Positions 25,017 to 33,055 of a stretch of DNA of 64,000 nucleotides are shown in pieces. The stretch lies in assembly GCA_934202005.1 (NCBI GenBank), contig CAKPXP010000006.1:1-64000 (forward strand), written 5' to 3'. Both the position numbers and the translations under genes were made by a program. The stretch comes from an uncultured Selenomonas sp. Its GTDB lineage: Bacteria; Bacillota; Negativicutes; Selenomonadales; Selenomonadaceae. Under the pieces are notes generated by a model that saw nothing but the letters and a program-made list of their open reading frames with translations, ran no database searches and was not told the origin of the DNA. Numbering within the stretch: the stretch's first letter is position 1; every line of letters starts with the position of its first letter.

Positions 25017-27584
25017 ATGAAAAAAGAACGATTTACCATCACGGGCATGACGTGCTCGGCCTGCTCCGCGCGTGTGGAACAGGCCGTCCGCAAGCTCGCA
25101 GGCACGGAGGAGGTGAGCGTCAACCTGCTCACGAACTCTCTGCAGCTGCGCTATGACGAGCAGCAGACGAATCCCGCCGCCATCATCGCGGCCGTCGAGG
25201 CCGCGGGCTACGGCGCGAGCGTCAAGGGCGCAAAGGCAGAGCAGTCGGCGCCGGCGGAGGATCCGCTGCAGCGGCACGCGGCGGAGATGCGCAGCCGGCT
25301 CATCTGGTCGGTCGCCTTCCTGCTGCCGACGCTCTACATCTCCATGCACGGGCTTTTTGCGCAGCTTTTCGGCCTGCCGGTGCCCGCGCTCGTCCGCACG
25401 GTGTTCGATGGGCCGGAGAACGCGATCACGTTCGCGTTCGCGCAGCTCCTGCTCGTGCTGCCCATCATGTATCTCAACCGGCACTACTACATCGCTGGCT
25501 TCCGCAATCTCTTCCACGGCGCGCCGAACATGGACAGCCTCGTGGGCATGGGCTCGATGGCGGCGGCCGCGTTCGGGGTCTTCGCGATCTTCCGCATGAG
25601 CTGGGGCTTCGGCCACGGGGATCTCGCGCTCGTCGCGGCGTACGGCAAGAACCTCTATCTCGAGTCGGCGGGCATGATCGTGACGCTCATCACGGTCGGC
25701 AAGTACCTCGAGGCGCGCGCGAAGGGGCAGACGGGCCAGGCGCTAGAGAAGCTCATGCGCCTCGCGCCGCAGCAGGCGACGGTCGTGCGCGGCGGCAAGG
25801 AATGCGTCGTGCCCGTCGAGCAGCTCGCCGTCGGCGACGAGGTCGTCGTCCGCCCCGGCGAGCGCATCCCCGCGGACGGCACGGTCGTCTCGGGCGAGAC
25901 GACGCTCGATGAGTCCGCCATCACGGGCGAGCCGATGCCCGCGCTGAAGCGGGCGGGCGACCGCGTGACCTCCGGCGCGATGAACCAGCGCGGCGCCATC
26001 CATTTCCGCGCGGAGCGCGTGGGCGAGGAGACGACCATCCGGCAGATCATCCGCCTCGTCGACGAGGCGAGTGCGTCGAAGGCGCCGATCGCGCGCATGG
26101 CGGACAAGATCGCCGGCGTCTTCGTGCCGGCCGTCATCCTCATCGCGCTCGCAGCGGGCGGTATCTGGCTCGCGCTCGGCGCGAGTGTCGAGTTCGCGTT
26201 CTCCATCGCCATCTGCGTGCTCGTGATCTCCTGTCCGTGTTCGCTCGGGCTCGCGACGCCCGTCGCCATCATGGTCGGCACGGGCAAGGGCGCGGAAAAC
26301 GGCATCCTCATCAAGTCGGGCGAGGCGCTCGAGACGCTTGCCTCTGTCGATACCGTCGTCATGGATAAGACGGGCACCATCACGGAGGGCAGGCCGCGCA
26401 TCACATCCGTCATGCCGCTCGGCATCCCGCGCGAGGAATTGCTCGCCATCGCCGCGGGGCTCGAGGTGGGCAGCGAACATCCGCTCGCGGCGGCCGTGCT
26501 CTCTGTTGCTGCGGAGGAAGGCGTTTTGCCGCGTGCCATGACGGGCTTTGCCGCGGCGCTCGGCCGCGGCGTCGAGGCGCGCGCGGACGGCCACGTGTAT
26601 CTCGCGGGCAACGAGCGCTTGATGGCGGAGCGGGGCATAGGTCTCGCTCCCGTGCGCGAGAAGCTCGACGCGCTCGCCGCGGCGGGGGCGACGCCGCTCC
26701 TCTTCGCGGCGGACGACCGGCTCATCGGTCTGCTCGGCGCGGCAGACGAGCCGAAGGCGACGAGCCGCGAGGCCATCGAGCACTTCCACGCGCTCGGTCT
26801 CTCTGTCGTCATGCTCACGGGCGACAACGAGCGCACGGCGGAGGCCATGCGCGCGCGCATGGGCATCGAGCGTGCCATCGCGGGCGTCCTGCCCGAGCAC
26901 AAGGCCGCGCATGTCAAGGAACTGCAGGCGGCGGGCCACCGCGTCGCGATGATCGGCGACGGCATCAATGACGCGCCGGCGCTCGCCCGCGCCGATGTCG
27001 GCATCGCCATCGGCGCGGGTACGGACATCGCCATCGACAGCGCGGATGCCGTGCTCATGAAGAGCGACCTCCTCGACGCGGTGAACGCCGTGCGCCTCGC
27101 GCGCGCCGTCCTCCGCAACATCAAGGAGAACCTGTTCTGGGCGCTCATCTACAACGTCGTCTGCATCCCGCTCGCGGCGGGCGTGCTCTATCCGGCGCTC
27201 GGTGTCAAGCTCTCGCCGGTCATCGGCGCGGCGACGATGAGCCTCTCGAGCGTCTGCGTCGTCCTGAACGCGCTGCGGCTGCGCTTCTTCCGCCCGGTGC
27301 ACGCGGCGGCCGAGGCGGGGGAGCGCCGGGAGGCAGCAGAAATGATTCATGATGAGAAGGAAAAGAAAGAAGGATCTATGATGGAAAAAACTCTGAAAAT
27401 CAAAGGCATGATGTGCGCGCATTGCCAGCAGCATGTGCACGACGCGCTGAGCAAGATGGCGGGTGTGACGAACGTGACCGTCGACCTCGCGGGCGGCAGC
27501 GCCAGCGTCGAGGCGACGCGCGAAATCCCGCAGCAGGAGTTCGCGCAGGTTATTGCCGACGCGGGCTACGAGCTTGTCGGCTGA
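25017..27584 (+). CDS. copA: Copper-exporting P1B-ATPase CopA with a C-terminal HMA domain
   Basis: Pumps Cu(I) out across the inner membrane. It has 855 residues from the ATG at 25017. An N-terminal HMA domain has Cys13 and Cys16 (GMTCSAC). Membrane helices follow from about residue 95, with TGEP in the actuator. The transport site is Cys406-Pro-Cys408 (ISCPCSLGLATP, with Ser in place of the common Ala), the phosphorylated residue is Asp450 (DKTGT), and GDGINDAPA is near 647. After the last helix a charged linker leads to a second, CopZ-like HMA (residues 789-855) with MMCAHC. A terminal HMA at the C end is unusual. A ribosome site inside the linker suggests a separate chaperone product. Confidence 0.95.
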   Translation: MKKERFTITGMTCSACSARVEQAVRKLAGTEEVSVNLLTNSLQLRYDEQQTNPAAIIAAVEAAGYGASVKGAKAEQSAPAEDPLQRHAAEMRSRLIWSVAFLLPTLYISMHGLFAQLFGLPVPALVRTVFDGPENAITFAFAQLLLVLPIMYLNRHYYIAGFRNLFHGAPNMDSLVGMGSMAAAAFGVFAIFRMSWGFGHGDLALVAAYGKNLYLESAGMIVTLITVGKYLEARAKGQTGQALEKLMRLAPQQATVVRGGKECVVPVEQLAVGDEVVVRPGERIPADGTVVSGETTLDESAITGEPMPALKRAGDRVTSGAMNQRGAIHFRAERVGEETTIRQIIRLVDEASASKAPIARMADKIAGVFVPAVILIALAAGGIWLALGASVEFAFSIAICVLVISCPCSLGLATPVAIMVGTGKGAENGILIKSGEALETLASVDTVVMDKTGTITEGRPRITSVMPLGIPREELLAIAAGLEVGSEHPLAAAVLSVAAEEGVLPRAMTGFAAALGRGVEARADGHVYLAGNERLMAERGIGLAPVREKLDALAAAGATPLLFAADDRLIGLLGAADEPKATSREAIEHFHALGLSVVMLTGDNERTAEAMRARMGIERAIAGVLPEHKAAHVKELQAAGHRVAMIGDGINDAPALARADVGIAIGAGTDIAIDSADAVLMKSDLLDAVNAVRLARAVLRNIKENLFWALIYNVVCIPLAAGVLYPALGVKLSPVIGAATMSLSSVCVVLNALRLRFFRPVHAAAEAGERREAAEMIHDEKEKKEGSMMEKTLKIKGMMCAHCQQHVHDALSKMAGVTNVTVDLAGGSASVEATREIPQQEFAQVIADAGYELVG
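27381..27584 (+). CDS. Possible internal start giving a free CopZ-like copper chaperone
   Basis: In frame within copA, AAGAAGGA at 27367-27374 precedes ATGs at 27378 and 27381 (spacing 3 and 6). Starting at 27381 would give 67 residues, MEKTLKIKGMMCAHC onward, the normal size and opening of a CopZ chaperone, with Cys12 and Cys15 of the product as ligands. The full-length CopA frame continues through it, so this is an overlapping product, not a separate gene. The alternative is that the ribosome-site resemblance is chance in a Lys/Glu-rich linker. Confidence 0.45.
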   Translation: MEKTLKIKGMMCAHCQQHVHDALSKMAGVTNVTVDLAGGSASVEATREIPQQEFAQVIADAGYELVG

Positions 27585-27628
27585 ACAGTCGGCGGGGAAG
27601 AAAATTTGTCTCTAGACAGGCAAATGTC

Positions 27629-27656
27629 TTGCGGAAAAAGAAAATCCTGTTATAAT
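27629..27656 (+). promoter_or_regulatory. Promoter for the amino-acid-binding protein gene
   Basis: TTGCGG (27629-27634), 16-base spacer, perfect TATAAT (27651-27656), with TG at 27648-27649 making an extended -10. Confidence 0.8.
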
Positions 27657-27672
27657 ATGGAATGTAGATGAG

Positions 27673-27705
27673 CAAAGGAGCCCTGGAATGCCAAGGGCTC
27701 CTTTG
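27673..27705 (+). promoter_or_regulatory. Leader hairpin upstream of the amino-acid-binding protein gene
   Basis: A perfect 12-bp stem (27673-27684 with 27694-27705, 9-base loop) about 10 bases into the predicted transcript. There is no T run, so it is not a simple terminator. It could stabilise the message or bind a regulator (inference). Confidence 0.6.
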
Positions 27706-27743
27706 TGCAGATGGTATCAAAGGAAAGAGAAAGCGGGGATTTT

Positions 27744-28538
27744 ATGTTCCAGATGAAAAAACTCCTCATCGCAGGCGCGCTCGCGCTTGCCTCGGTCGTG
27801 GCTGTCGCCGGCTGCGGCGGCAACCAGGCGGCGACGTCCTCTGGTTCCGGCGCGAGTGGCGAGAAGGTGCTCAAGGTCGGTTCTTCCATCGACTTCGCAC
27901 CGTTTGAGTTCCAGGATGAGGGCCAGGCGGAGTACCAGGGCTTCGACATGGATCTCATCCGCGCCATCGGCAAGGAGATGGGCTACAAGGTCGAGGTCAG
28001 CAACATCGGCTTCGACGGCCTGATCCCAGCGCTCGAGGCGAAGACGGTCAACGTGCTGATCTCCGGCATGACGATCAACGACGAGCGCAAGCAGAAGGTG
28101 ACGTTCTCCGCACCGTACTATGAGTCGGGCCTCACGATGGTCGTGCGCGAGGATGAACAGAATATCAAGAAATTCGAGGATCTCAAGGGCAAGAAAGTCG
28201 CAGTCCAGATGGGCACGACGAGCGCGAAAGAGGTCAAGAAGCTCGAGGGCGTCGAGGTCAAGGAGCTCAACACGCCGGCGGACTGCTTCATGGAGCTCAA
28301 GTCTGGCGGCGTGGACGCTGTCGTCAACGACCGTCCTGTCAACGACTACTTCATCCAGAAGAGCGGGCAGACGGGCGTCAAGGCCCTGCCGGAGCGTCTG
28401 ACGTCTGAGGACTACGGCATCGCCGTCGCGAAGGACGACAAGGAGCTCGCGGAGAAGATCGACGCCGCGCTCAAGAAACTCAAGGATAGCGGCGAGTACG
28501 ACAAGATCTACGCGAAATGGTTCGGCGATAAGAAATAA
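27744..28538 (+). CDS. Polar amino-acid ABC transporter, substrate-binding lipoprotein
   Basis: 264 residues. A lipoprotein signal peptide ends in VAGC with Cys24 as the lipidation site, so it is a membrane-anchored periplasmic binding protein. The body is an SBP_bac_3 (GlnH/HisJ) fold: SSIDFAPFEFQDEGQAEYQGFDMDLI, TINDERKQKVTFSAPYY and the closing SGEYDKIYAKWFGD are typical of glutamine or cystine-type binders. Exact ligand is uncertain. It has its own promoter, and a terminator lies before the permease gene, so it can be made in excess of the membrane complex. Confidence 0.92.
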   Translation: MFQMKKLLIAGALALASVVAVAGCGGNQAATSSGSGASGEKVLKVGSSIDFAPFEFQDEGQAEYQGFDMDLIRAIGKEMGYKVEVSNIGFDGLIPALEAKTVNVLISGMTINDERKQKVTFSAPYYESGLTMVVREDEQNIKKFEDLKGKKVAVQMGTTSAKEVKKLEGVEVKELNTPADCFMELKSGGVDAVVNDRPVNDYFIQKSGQTGVKALPERLTSEDYGIAVAKDDKELAEKIDAALKKLKDSGEYDKIYAKWFGDKK

Positions 28539-28540
28539 TA

Positions 28541-28592
28541 AGGAAGCGTTGCTTTCCTGAAGGAAGCGCTGATTCCATGAGGTGCTCCGGAT
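28541..28592. repeat. Short palindromic repeat followed by a truncated 5' end of the dispersed repeat
   Basis: AGGAAGC (28541-28547) pairs with GCTTTCCT (28551-28558) as a mini-hairpin. It is followed at once by 28560-28592, which matches the first 33 bases of the full repeat copies (through GTGCTCCGGAT) and then diverges. It lies in the 331-bp gap between the binding-protein and permease genes. Confidence 0.65.
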
Positions 28593-28665
28593 GAATCCGT
28601 GATTCCGGAACGCTGCTGGAGCTGCACGCGCGTGCAGCAACGTCCGCTTGCCGCGGGCTGATGAG

Positions 28666-28706
28666 GAATCCGCACCGGCTGATACGGGCCGCTGCGGATT
28701 CTTTTT
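28666..28706 (+). terminator. Terminator between the binding-protein and permease genes
   Basis: GAATCCGCA (28666-28674) pairs with TGCGGATTC (28693-28701), followed by five T and TGTTTT. The 18-base loop can pair further internally. Confidence 0.82.
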
Positions 28707-28726
28707 GTTTTGGCAGGAAACCTTCA

Positions 28727-28755
28727 TTGACAGGAACGCAGACCTGGGATAGAAT
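28727..28755 (+). promoter_or_regulatory. Promoter for the ABC permease-ATPase pair
   Basis: Perfect TTGACA (28727-28732), 17-base spacer, TAGAAT (28750-28755). The leader to 28870 is about 108 bases. Confidence 0.82.
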
Positions 28756-28869
28756 ATTTTGTTGTAAATCTTGTATATTTATGTAGTTTCCTGCGGCCGA
28801 CACGAGGCGTCAGCCACAGGCGTGTGTCAGTGGGCAGCTGCCCGAATCTGATAGGAAAAGGTGACGTCT

Positions 28870-29535
28870 ATGAATTTCAATTTCGACCTCGTGGTGACCT
28901 CGTTCCCGCTGCTGCTGCTCGGGGCGGGCGTGACCATCAAAATTACGGTGATGTCGGTGGCGCTCGGCGTGCTCATCGGCCTCTTCGTCGGCATCGCGCG
29001 CATCTGCCGCGTGAAGCCGCTGCGGTTCCTCGCGGCGGTCTATGTGGACTTCTTCCGCGGCACGCCGCTCCTCGTGCAGATCTTCCTCTTTTACTTCGCC
29101 GTGCCGGTCATCACGGGACAGCGCATCGACCCCTATGTGGCGGCGGTCGGCTCCTGCGGCATCAACTCCGGCGCCTACGTCGCTGAGATCGTGCGCGCGG
29201 GCATCCAGTCCATCGACGAGGGCCAGATGGAGGCGGGCCGCTCGCTCGGCATGACCTGGGCGCAGACGATGCGCTACATCATCGTGCCGCAGGCCATCAA
29301 GCGCGTCATCCCGCCGCTTGGCAACGAGTTCATCGCGCTCCTCAAGGACTCCTCGCTCGTCTCGGTCATCGGCTTCGAGGAGCTCACGCGCCGCGGCCAG
29401 CTCATCATCGCCAAGACGTACGGCTCGCTCGAGATCTGGTTCAGCGTCGCCATCATCTACCTGGTCATGACGCTCTCGATTTCCCGTCTCGTCGCATATT
29501 TGGAAAAGAGGTACAACACGGATGATAGACATTGA
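28870..29535 (+). CDS. Polar amino-acid ABC transporter permease (HisM/GlnP family)
   Basis: Inner-membrane channel subunit of 221 residues with about five helices. The His/Glu/Gln/Arg-type signature is visible ([16 protein letters not shown] near residue 57) and the EAA loop contacting the ATPase is [20 protein letters not shown] (about 120-140). The ATG at 28870 has AAAGGTG upstream; an in-frame ATG at 28861 is less well placed. It overlaps the ATPase gene by 14 bases, indicating coupled translation. Confidence 0.94.
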   Translation: MNFNFDLVVTSFPLLLLGAGVTIKITVMSVALGVLIGLFVGIARICRVKPLRFLAAVYVDFFRGTPLLVQIFLFYFAVPVITGQRIDPYVAAVGSCGINSGAYVAEIVRAGIQSIDEGQMEAGRSLGMTWAQTMRYIIVPQAIKRVIPPLGNEFIALLKDSSLVSVIGFEELTRRGQLIIAKTYGSLEIWFSVAIIYLVMTLSISRLVAYLEKRYNTDDRH

Positions 29536-30241
29536 GAACCTGCATAAATCGTTTGGCGATGCCCACATCCTCAAGGGCATCGACCTCCATATCAAGGAAA
29601 AGGAAGTCGTCGTCATTATCGGCCCGTCCGGCTCGGGCAAGAGCACGCTGCTGCGCTGCATCAACTACCTCGAGCGGCCGACGTCCGGCACGGTGAGCGT
29701 CGACGGCATCATCCTCGGCAGCGAGGCGAACATCAACGACGTGCGCAAGGAAGTCGGCATGGTGTTCCAGCGCTTCAACCTGTTCCCGCACATGACGGTG
29801 CTCGCAAACATCATGCTCGCGCCGATGAAGGTGCGCCAGGTGCCGAAGGAAGAGGCGGAGGAGCGCGCGCGTGCGCTCCTCGCGCGCGTCGGCCTCGCGG
29901 ACAAGGCGGAAAGCTACCCCAAGCAGCTCTCCGGCGGCCAGCAGCAGCGCGTCGCCATCGCGCGGGCGCTCGCGATGAAGCCGAAGGTCATGCTCTTCGA
30001 CGAGCCGACCTCGGCGCTCGACCCGGAGATGGTCGGCGAGGTGCTCGACGTCATGAAGTCCCTCGCCAAGGAGGGCATGACGATGGTCATCGTCACGCAT
30101 GAGATGGGCTTCGCGCGCGAGGTCGGCGACCGCGTGCTCTTCGTCGACGATGGGCGCATCCTCGAGCAGGGCACGCCGGAGGCGGTCTTCGAGCATCCGC
30201 AGGAGGAGCGCACGAAGAACTTCCTCTCGAAGGTGCTCTGA
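29522..30241 (+). CDS. Polar amino-acid ABC transporter ATPase (GlnQ-like)
   Basis: 239 residues. Walker [10 protein letters not shown] is at residues 34-42, the Q loop is in [13 protein letters not shown], the signature is LSGGQQQR, Walker B is [15 protein letters not shown] and the switch His is in [13 protein letters not shown]. It drives uptake with the permease just upstream and the lipoprotein at 27744. Its start codon lies inside the permease gene. Confidence 0.95.
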   Translation: MIDIENLHKSFGDAHILKGIDLHIKEKEVVVIIGPSGSGKSTLLRCINYLERPTSGTVSVDGIILGSEANINDVRKEVGMVFQRFNLFPHMTVLANIMLAPMKVRQVPKEEAEERARALLARVGLADKAESYPKQLSGGQQQRVAIARALAMKPKVMLFDEPTSALDPEMVGEVLDVMKSLAKEGMTMVIVTHEMGFAREVGDRVLFVDDGRILEQGTPEAVFEHPQEERTKNFLSKVL

Positions 30242-30288
30242 TTTATCGGAGGAGAGGCTCGGAATAAACGAAAGAAATGAAACTTGCG

Positions 30289-30317
30289 TTGACATGTCAA
30301 TGGCGGCAACGTATAAT
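30289..30317 (+). promoter_or_regulatory. Consensus promoter for the cold-shock gene
   Basis: Perfect TTGACA (30289-30294), 17-base spacer, perfect TATAAT (30312-30317). It is the strongest promoter in the window by match. The leader contains GGCCGGAAGTCCGGCC, a small GC hairpin. Confidence 0.93.
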
Positions 30318-30367
30318 GAGTACGTGGCCGGAAGTCCGGCCGCATATCGTATCTAGGAGGAATTATC

Positions 30368-30568
30368 ATGGTAGGTAAGGTAAAATGGTTCAGTGCAGAG
30401 AAGGGCTACGGCTTCATCGAGCGCGAGGACGGCGACGATGTGTTCGTGCATTTCTCCGCCATCCAGGATGAGGGATTCAAGACGCTCAACGAGGGGCAGG
30501 GCGTAGAGTTCGATATCGTTGAGGGCGCGCGCGGCCCGCAGGCTGCGAATGTCGTCAAGACGGCCTGA
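30368..30568 (+). CDS. Cold-shock domain protein
   Basis: A 66-residue single OB-fold RNA chaperone. RNP1 is KGYGFIE (residues 13-19) and RNP2 is VFVHF (about 27-31), with the usual KWFSAEKG opening. Such proteins bind single-stranded RNA and assist translation and antitermination. AGGAGG sits 7-8 bases before the ATG. The consensus promoter and short strong terminator suggest very high expression; whether it is cold-induced cannot be told. Confidence 0.97.
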   Translation: MVGKVKWFSAEKGYGFIEREDGDDVFVHFSAIQDEGFKTLNEGQGVEFDIVEGARGPQAANVVKTA

Positions 30569-30581
30569 GAATAAGACACCG

Positions 30582-30616
30582 ACGGTCGCTGCGGCCTGGC
30601 TGCAGCGGCCGTTTTT
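30582..30616 (+). terminator. Terminator after the cold-shock gene
   Basis: An 11-bp stem (30582-30592 with 30602-30612, one mismatch or wobble) followed by T. Confidence 0.88.
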
Positions 30617-30686
30617 CTGTCGTGATGGTTACCTTTGCGGCAGACAGTCGTTTTGTGTTCGATATTCTTTGTGGCACAATTCTTTC

Positions 30687-30715
30687 AGGAAGAACTGATG
30701 AATTCAGCGCTTCCT
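30687..30715. repeat. Short palindromic repeat upstream of hpf
   Basis: AGGAAGAACTGA (30687-30698) pairs with TCAGCGCTTCCT (30704-30715) with a 2-base internal mismatch and 5-base loop. It is the ends-only form of the dispersed repeat family. Confidence 0.65.
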
Positions 30716-30808
30716 TCAGAAAATTTTTCCAATACAGGCAGGAATTCCCCGCCGCTTGGCGAATAGGTATAGCATAAGCACAGGAACATAAGAAAGGGGA
30801 TGTGTCTT

Positions 30809-31363
30809 ATGGCAACATTCACTGTAAGAGGAAAAAACATCGAGATCACTCCTTCGCTTCGCGAGTATGTGGAGAAGCGCGTGGGCAAAGTCACGAAATA
30901 CTTTGAGCATGTCGGCGAGATCACTGTGCTCCTCACCGTATCGAAAGGACGCCATATCGTCGAGGTGACGGTGCCCATCCAGGGCGGCATCGTCCTGCGC
31001 GGCGAGGAAGCTACGATGGATATGTACACCTCCATCGACCTCGTCGTCGAGAAGCTCGAGCGCCAGATCCATAAACAGAAGACGAAGCTTTCGCGCCGTC
31101 TGCGCGGCGGCAGCCTCAAGACCGAGGTCATCGAGGCGCAGGAGAAGGAGCATCCCGTCGATCAGCGCGATGCGAGCCCTGAGTACCCCGTGGTCAAGAC
31201 GAAGCGCTTCGTCGTGAAGCCGATGGATGTGCAGGAGGCCATCATGCAGATGAATCTGCTCGACCATAATTTCTTCGTGTTCCGTGATGCCGAGACGGAG
31301 GAGGTCAACGTCGTCTATCGCCGCAACGATGGCAATTACGGCCTCATCGAGTCCGGTAACTGA
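30809..31363 (+). CDS. hpf: Ribosome hibernation promoting factor, long form
   Basis: Dimerises 70S ribosomes into inactive 100S particles in stationary phase. It has 184 residues, the long-form length. The N-terminal HPF/YfiA domain (about 1-100) has the basic RNA-facing surface, ending with KQKTKLSRRLRG. The C-terminal dimerisation domain is VVKTKRFVVKPMDVQEAIMQM through NVVYRRNDGNYGLIE. The ATG at 30809 is preferred, since AAAGGGG (30793-30799) is 9 bases away; the ATG at 30800 touches it. Confidence 0.96.
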   Translation: MATFTVRGKNIEITPSLREYVEKRVGKVTKYFEHVGEITVLLTVSKGRHIVEVTVPIQGGIVLRGEEATMDMYTSIDLVVEKLERQIHKQKTKLSRRLRGGSLKTEVIEAQEKEHPVDQRDASPEYPVVKTKRFVVKPMDVQEAIMQMNLLDHNFFVFRDAETEEVNVVYRRNDGNYGLIESGN

Positions 31364-31414
31364 ACATCGCTCGCTGTAAGGGTGAGTTTTACCATTTCCC
31401 CCATCGCGGGGCAG

Positions 31415-31447
31415 ACTGCCGCAGGAAGATTCCTGCGGCAGTTTTTT
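31415..31447 (+). terminator. Terminator after hpf
   Basis: A perfect 12-bp stem (31415-31426 with 31431-31442), AGAT loop, then six T. Confidence 0.95.
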
Positions 31448-31532
31448 GTGTGCGGCATGATCTCGCGTTCTCTCCGAAGCGCAAAGCAAGCCTGCGCAGT
31501 TCGTACAAACAGCGTATTCTAAAATAAAAAAA

Positions 31533-31561
31533 TTGACAACAATAGCAAAAACAGGGATAAT
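31533..31561 (+). promoter_or_regulatory. Promoter for the glcD-glcF pair
   Basis: Perfect TTGACA (31533-31538), 17-base spacer, GATAAT (31556-31561), in an A-rich setting. The leader is about 100 bases. Confidence 0.75.
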
Positions 31562-31668
31562 AATATAAAACGGCATCCTGATAAGATAAAATGATACCTA
31601 GGGATATGGAGTGGATTGGCAAGGAAGCCCTGGTGGAATCCGTGATTCTGAAAGAGGAGAGTAAAGAG

Positions 31669-33054
31669 ATGAGCAAAGAAGAACTGATCGAAGAGCTGAA
31701 AAAAATCGTTGGGAGCGAATATGTGCAGACGTCCCAGGAGGATCTCTATGCGTATTCCTATGATGCAACGCCGGGGCATACGTATCTGCCGGATGTCGTC
31801 GTGAGTCCCGGTACGACAGAGGAAGTCTCCCGGATCATGAAGCTGGCGAACGCGAACCGCGTGCCGGTCTACACGCGCGGCTCGGGCACGAATCTCTCGG
31901 CGGGGACGGCACCTCTGAAGGGCGGCATCGTCCTCTTGATGCTGCGGTTCAACAAGATCATCGACGTCGATCTCGAGAACCTCATCGCGGAGGTCGAGGC
32001 GGGCGTGATCGTACAGGACATCAACGATCACATCGCGCAGTACGGCCTCATCTATCCGCCCGATCCCGGCACGGTCAAGACGGCAAGCCTCGGCGGGACG
32101 ATCGCGGAGAACTCCGGCGGGCTCCGCGGACTCAAGTACGGCATCACGAAAAACTACGTGCAGGGGCTCGAAGTCGTTCTCGCGAACGGCGACGTGCTGC
32201 ACACGGGCGGCAAGAATGTCAAGGATGTCTCCGGCTACGATATGACGAAGCTCTTCACGGGCTCGGAGGGGACGCTTGGCATCGTGACAAAGGCGCTTTT
32301 GAAGCTCGTACCGGCGCCGCAGGCGCAGAAGAGCATGGTCGCCATTTTCGATACGATCGAGGATGCCGGACGGGCCGTCTCGGGCATCATCGCGGCGAAG
32401 ATCATCCCCGCGACGCTCGAGATCCTCGACAACGCAACCATCCGCACCGTGGAGGATTTCATGCATGTCGGCCTGCCGACGGATGCGGATGCCATCCTGC
32501 TCATCGAGGTCGACGGCCATCCCGTCATCGTCGAGGATGATGCGAAAAAGGTCATGAAGGTCCTCGAGGAGAACAACGCCCGCGAGGTCACGCTCGCGCG
32601 CGATCCCGCTCATAAGGAACAACTCTGGACGGCGCGCCGCATGGCGCTTCCCTGTCTCGCCAAACTCCGCCCGACGACGTTCGTCGAGGACGCGACTGTT
32701 CCGCGCAGCAAGATTCCGGCGTTCCTCAACATCATCAAGAAAGCCGCCAAGGAGCACAATGTGACGATCGGCACGTTCGGTCACGCGGGCGACGGCAATA
32801 TGCATCCGACCATCGTCTGTGACCTGCGTGATGAGGACGAGACGAAGCGCGTGCGCGCGGCGATGGACGATATCTTCCGCGGCGCCGTCAGCCTCGGCGG
32901 CACGCTCTCCGGCGAGCACGGCATCGGCCTCGGCAAGCTCCCCTGGATGGAGCTCCAGCACGGCAAGGAAGGCATGGAGGCGATGCGGAGCATCAAGCGC
33001 GCGCTCGATCCGAATCTTATCTTGAACCCCGGAAAGCTGTTAGGAGAGTGCTGA
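31669..33054 (+). CDS. FAD-linked lactate/glycolate oxidase subunit (GlcD/LldD-like)
   Basis: 461 residues of the FAD-binding type 4 (VAO) family. The FAD site is visible as VYTRGSGTNLSAG (about 63-75), PPDPGTVKTASLGGTIAENS (about 128-147) and GSEGTLGIVT. The C-terminal domain has GTFGHAGDGNMHPTI and the SGEHGIGLGK motif. It oxidises a 2-hydroxy acid such as D-lactate or glycolate; the substrate is not determined by the motifs. In lactate-using Negativicutes such a pair feeds electrons to the membrane or to electron-transfer flavoproteins. The ATG at 31669 has GAGGAG 9 bases upstream. The Fe-S subunit follows with a 1-base gap. Confidence 0.9.
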   Translation: MSKEELIEELKKIVGSEYVQTSQEDLYAYSYDATPGHTYLPDVVVSPGTTEEVSRIMKLANANRVPVYTRGSGTNLSAGTAPLKGGIVLLMLRFNKIIDVDLENLIAEVEAGVIVQDINDHIAQYGLIYPPDPGTVKTASLGGTIAENSGGLRGLKYGITKNYVQGLEVVLANGDVLHTGGKNVKDVSGYDMTKLFTGSEGTLGIVTKALLKLVPAPQAQKSMVAIFDTIEDAGRAVSGIIAAKIIPATLEILDNATIRTVEDFMHVGLPTDADAILLIEVDGHPVIVEDDAKKVMKVLEENNAREVTLARDPAHKEQLWTARRMALPCLAKLRPTTFVEDATVPRSKIPAFLNIIKKAAKEHNVTIGTFGHAGDGNMHPTIVCDLRDEDETKRVRAAMDDIFRGAVSLGGTLSGEHGIGLGKLPWMELQHGKEGMEAMRSIKRALDPNLILNPGKLLGEC

Positions 33055-33055
33055 T

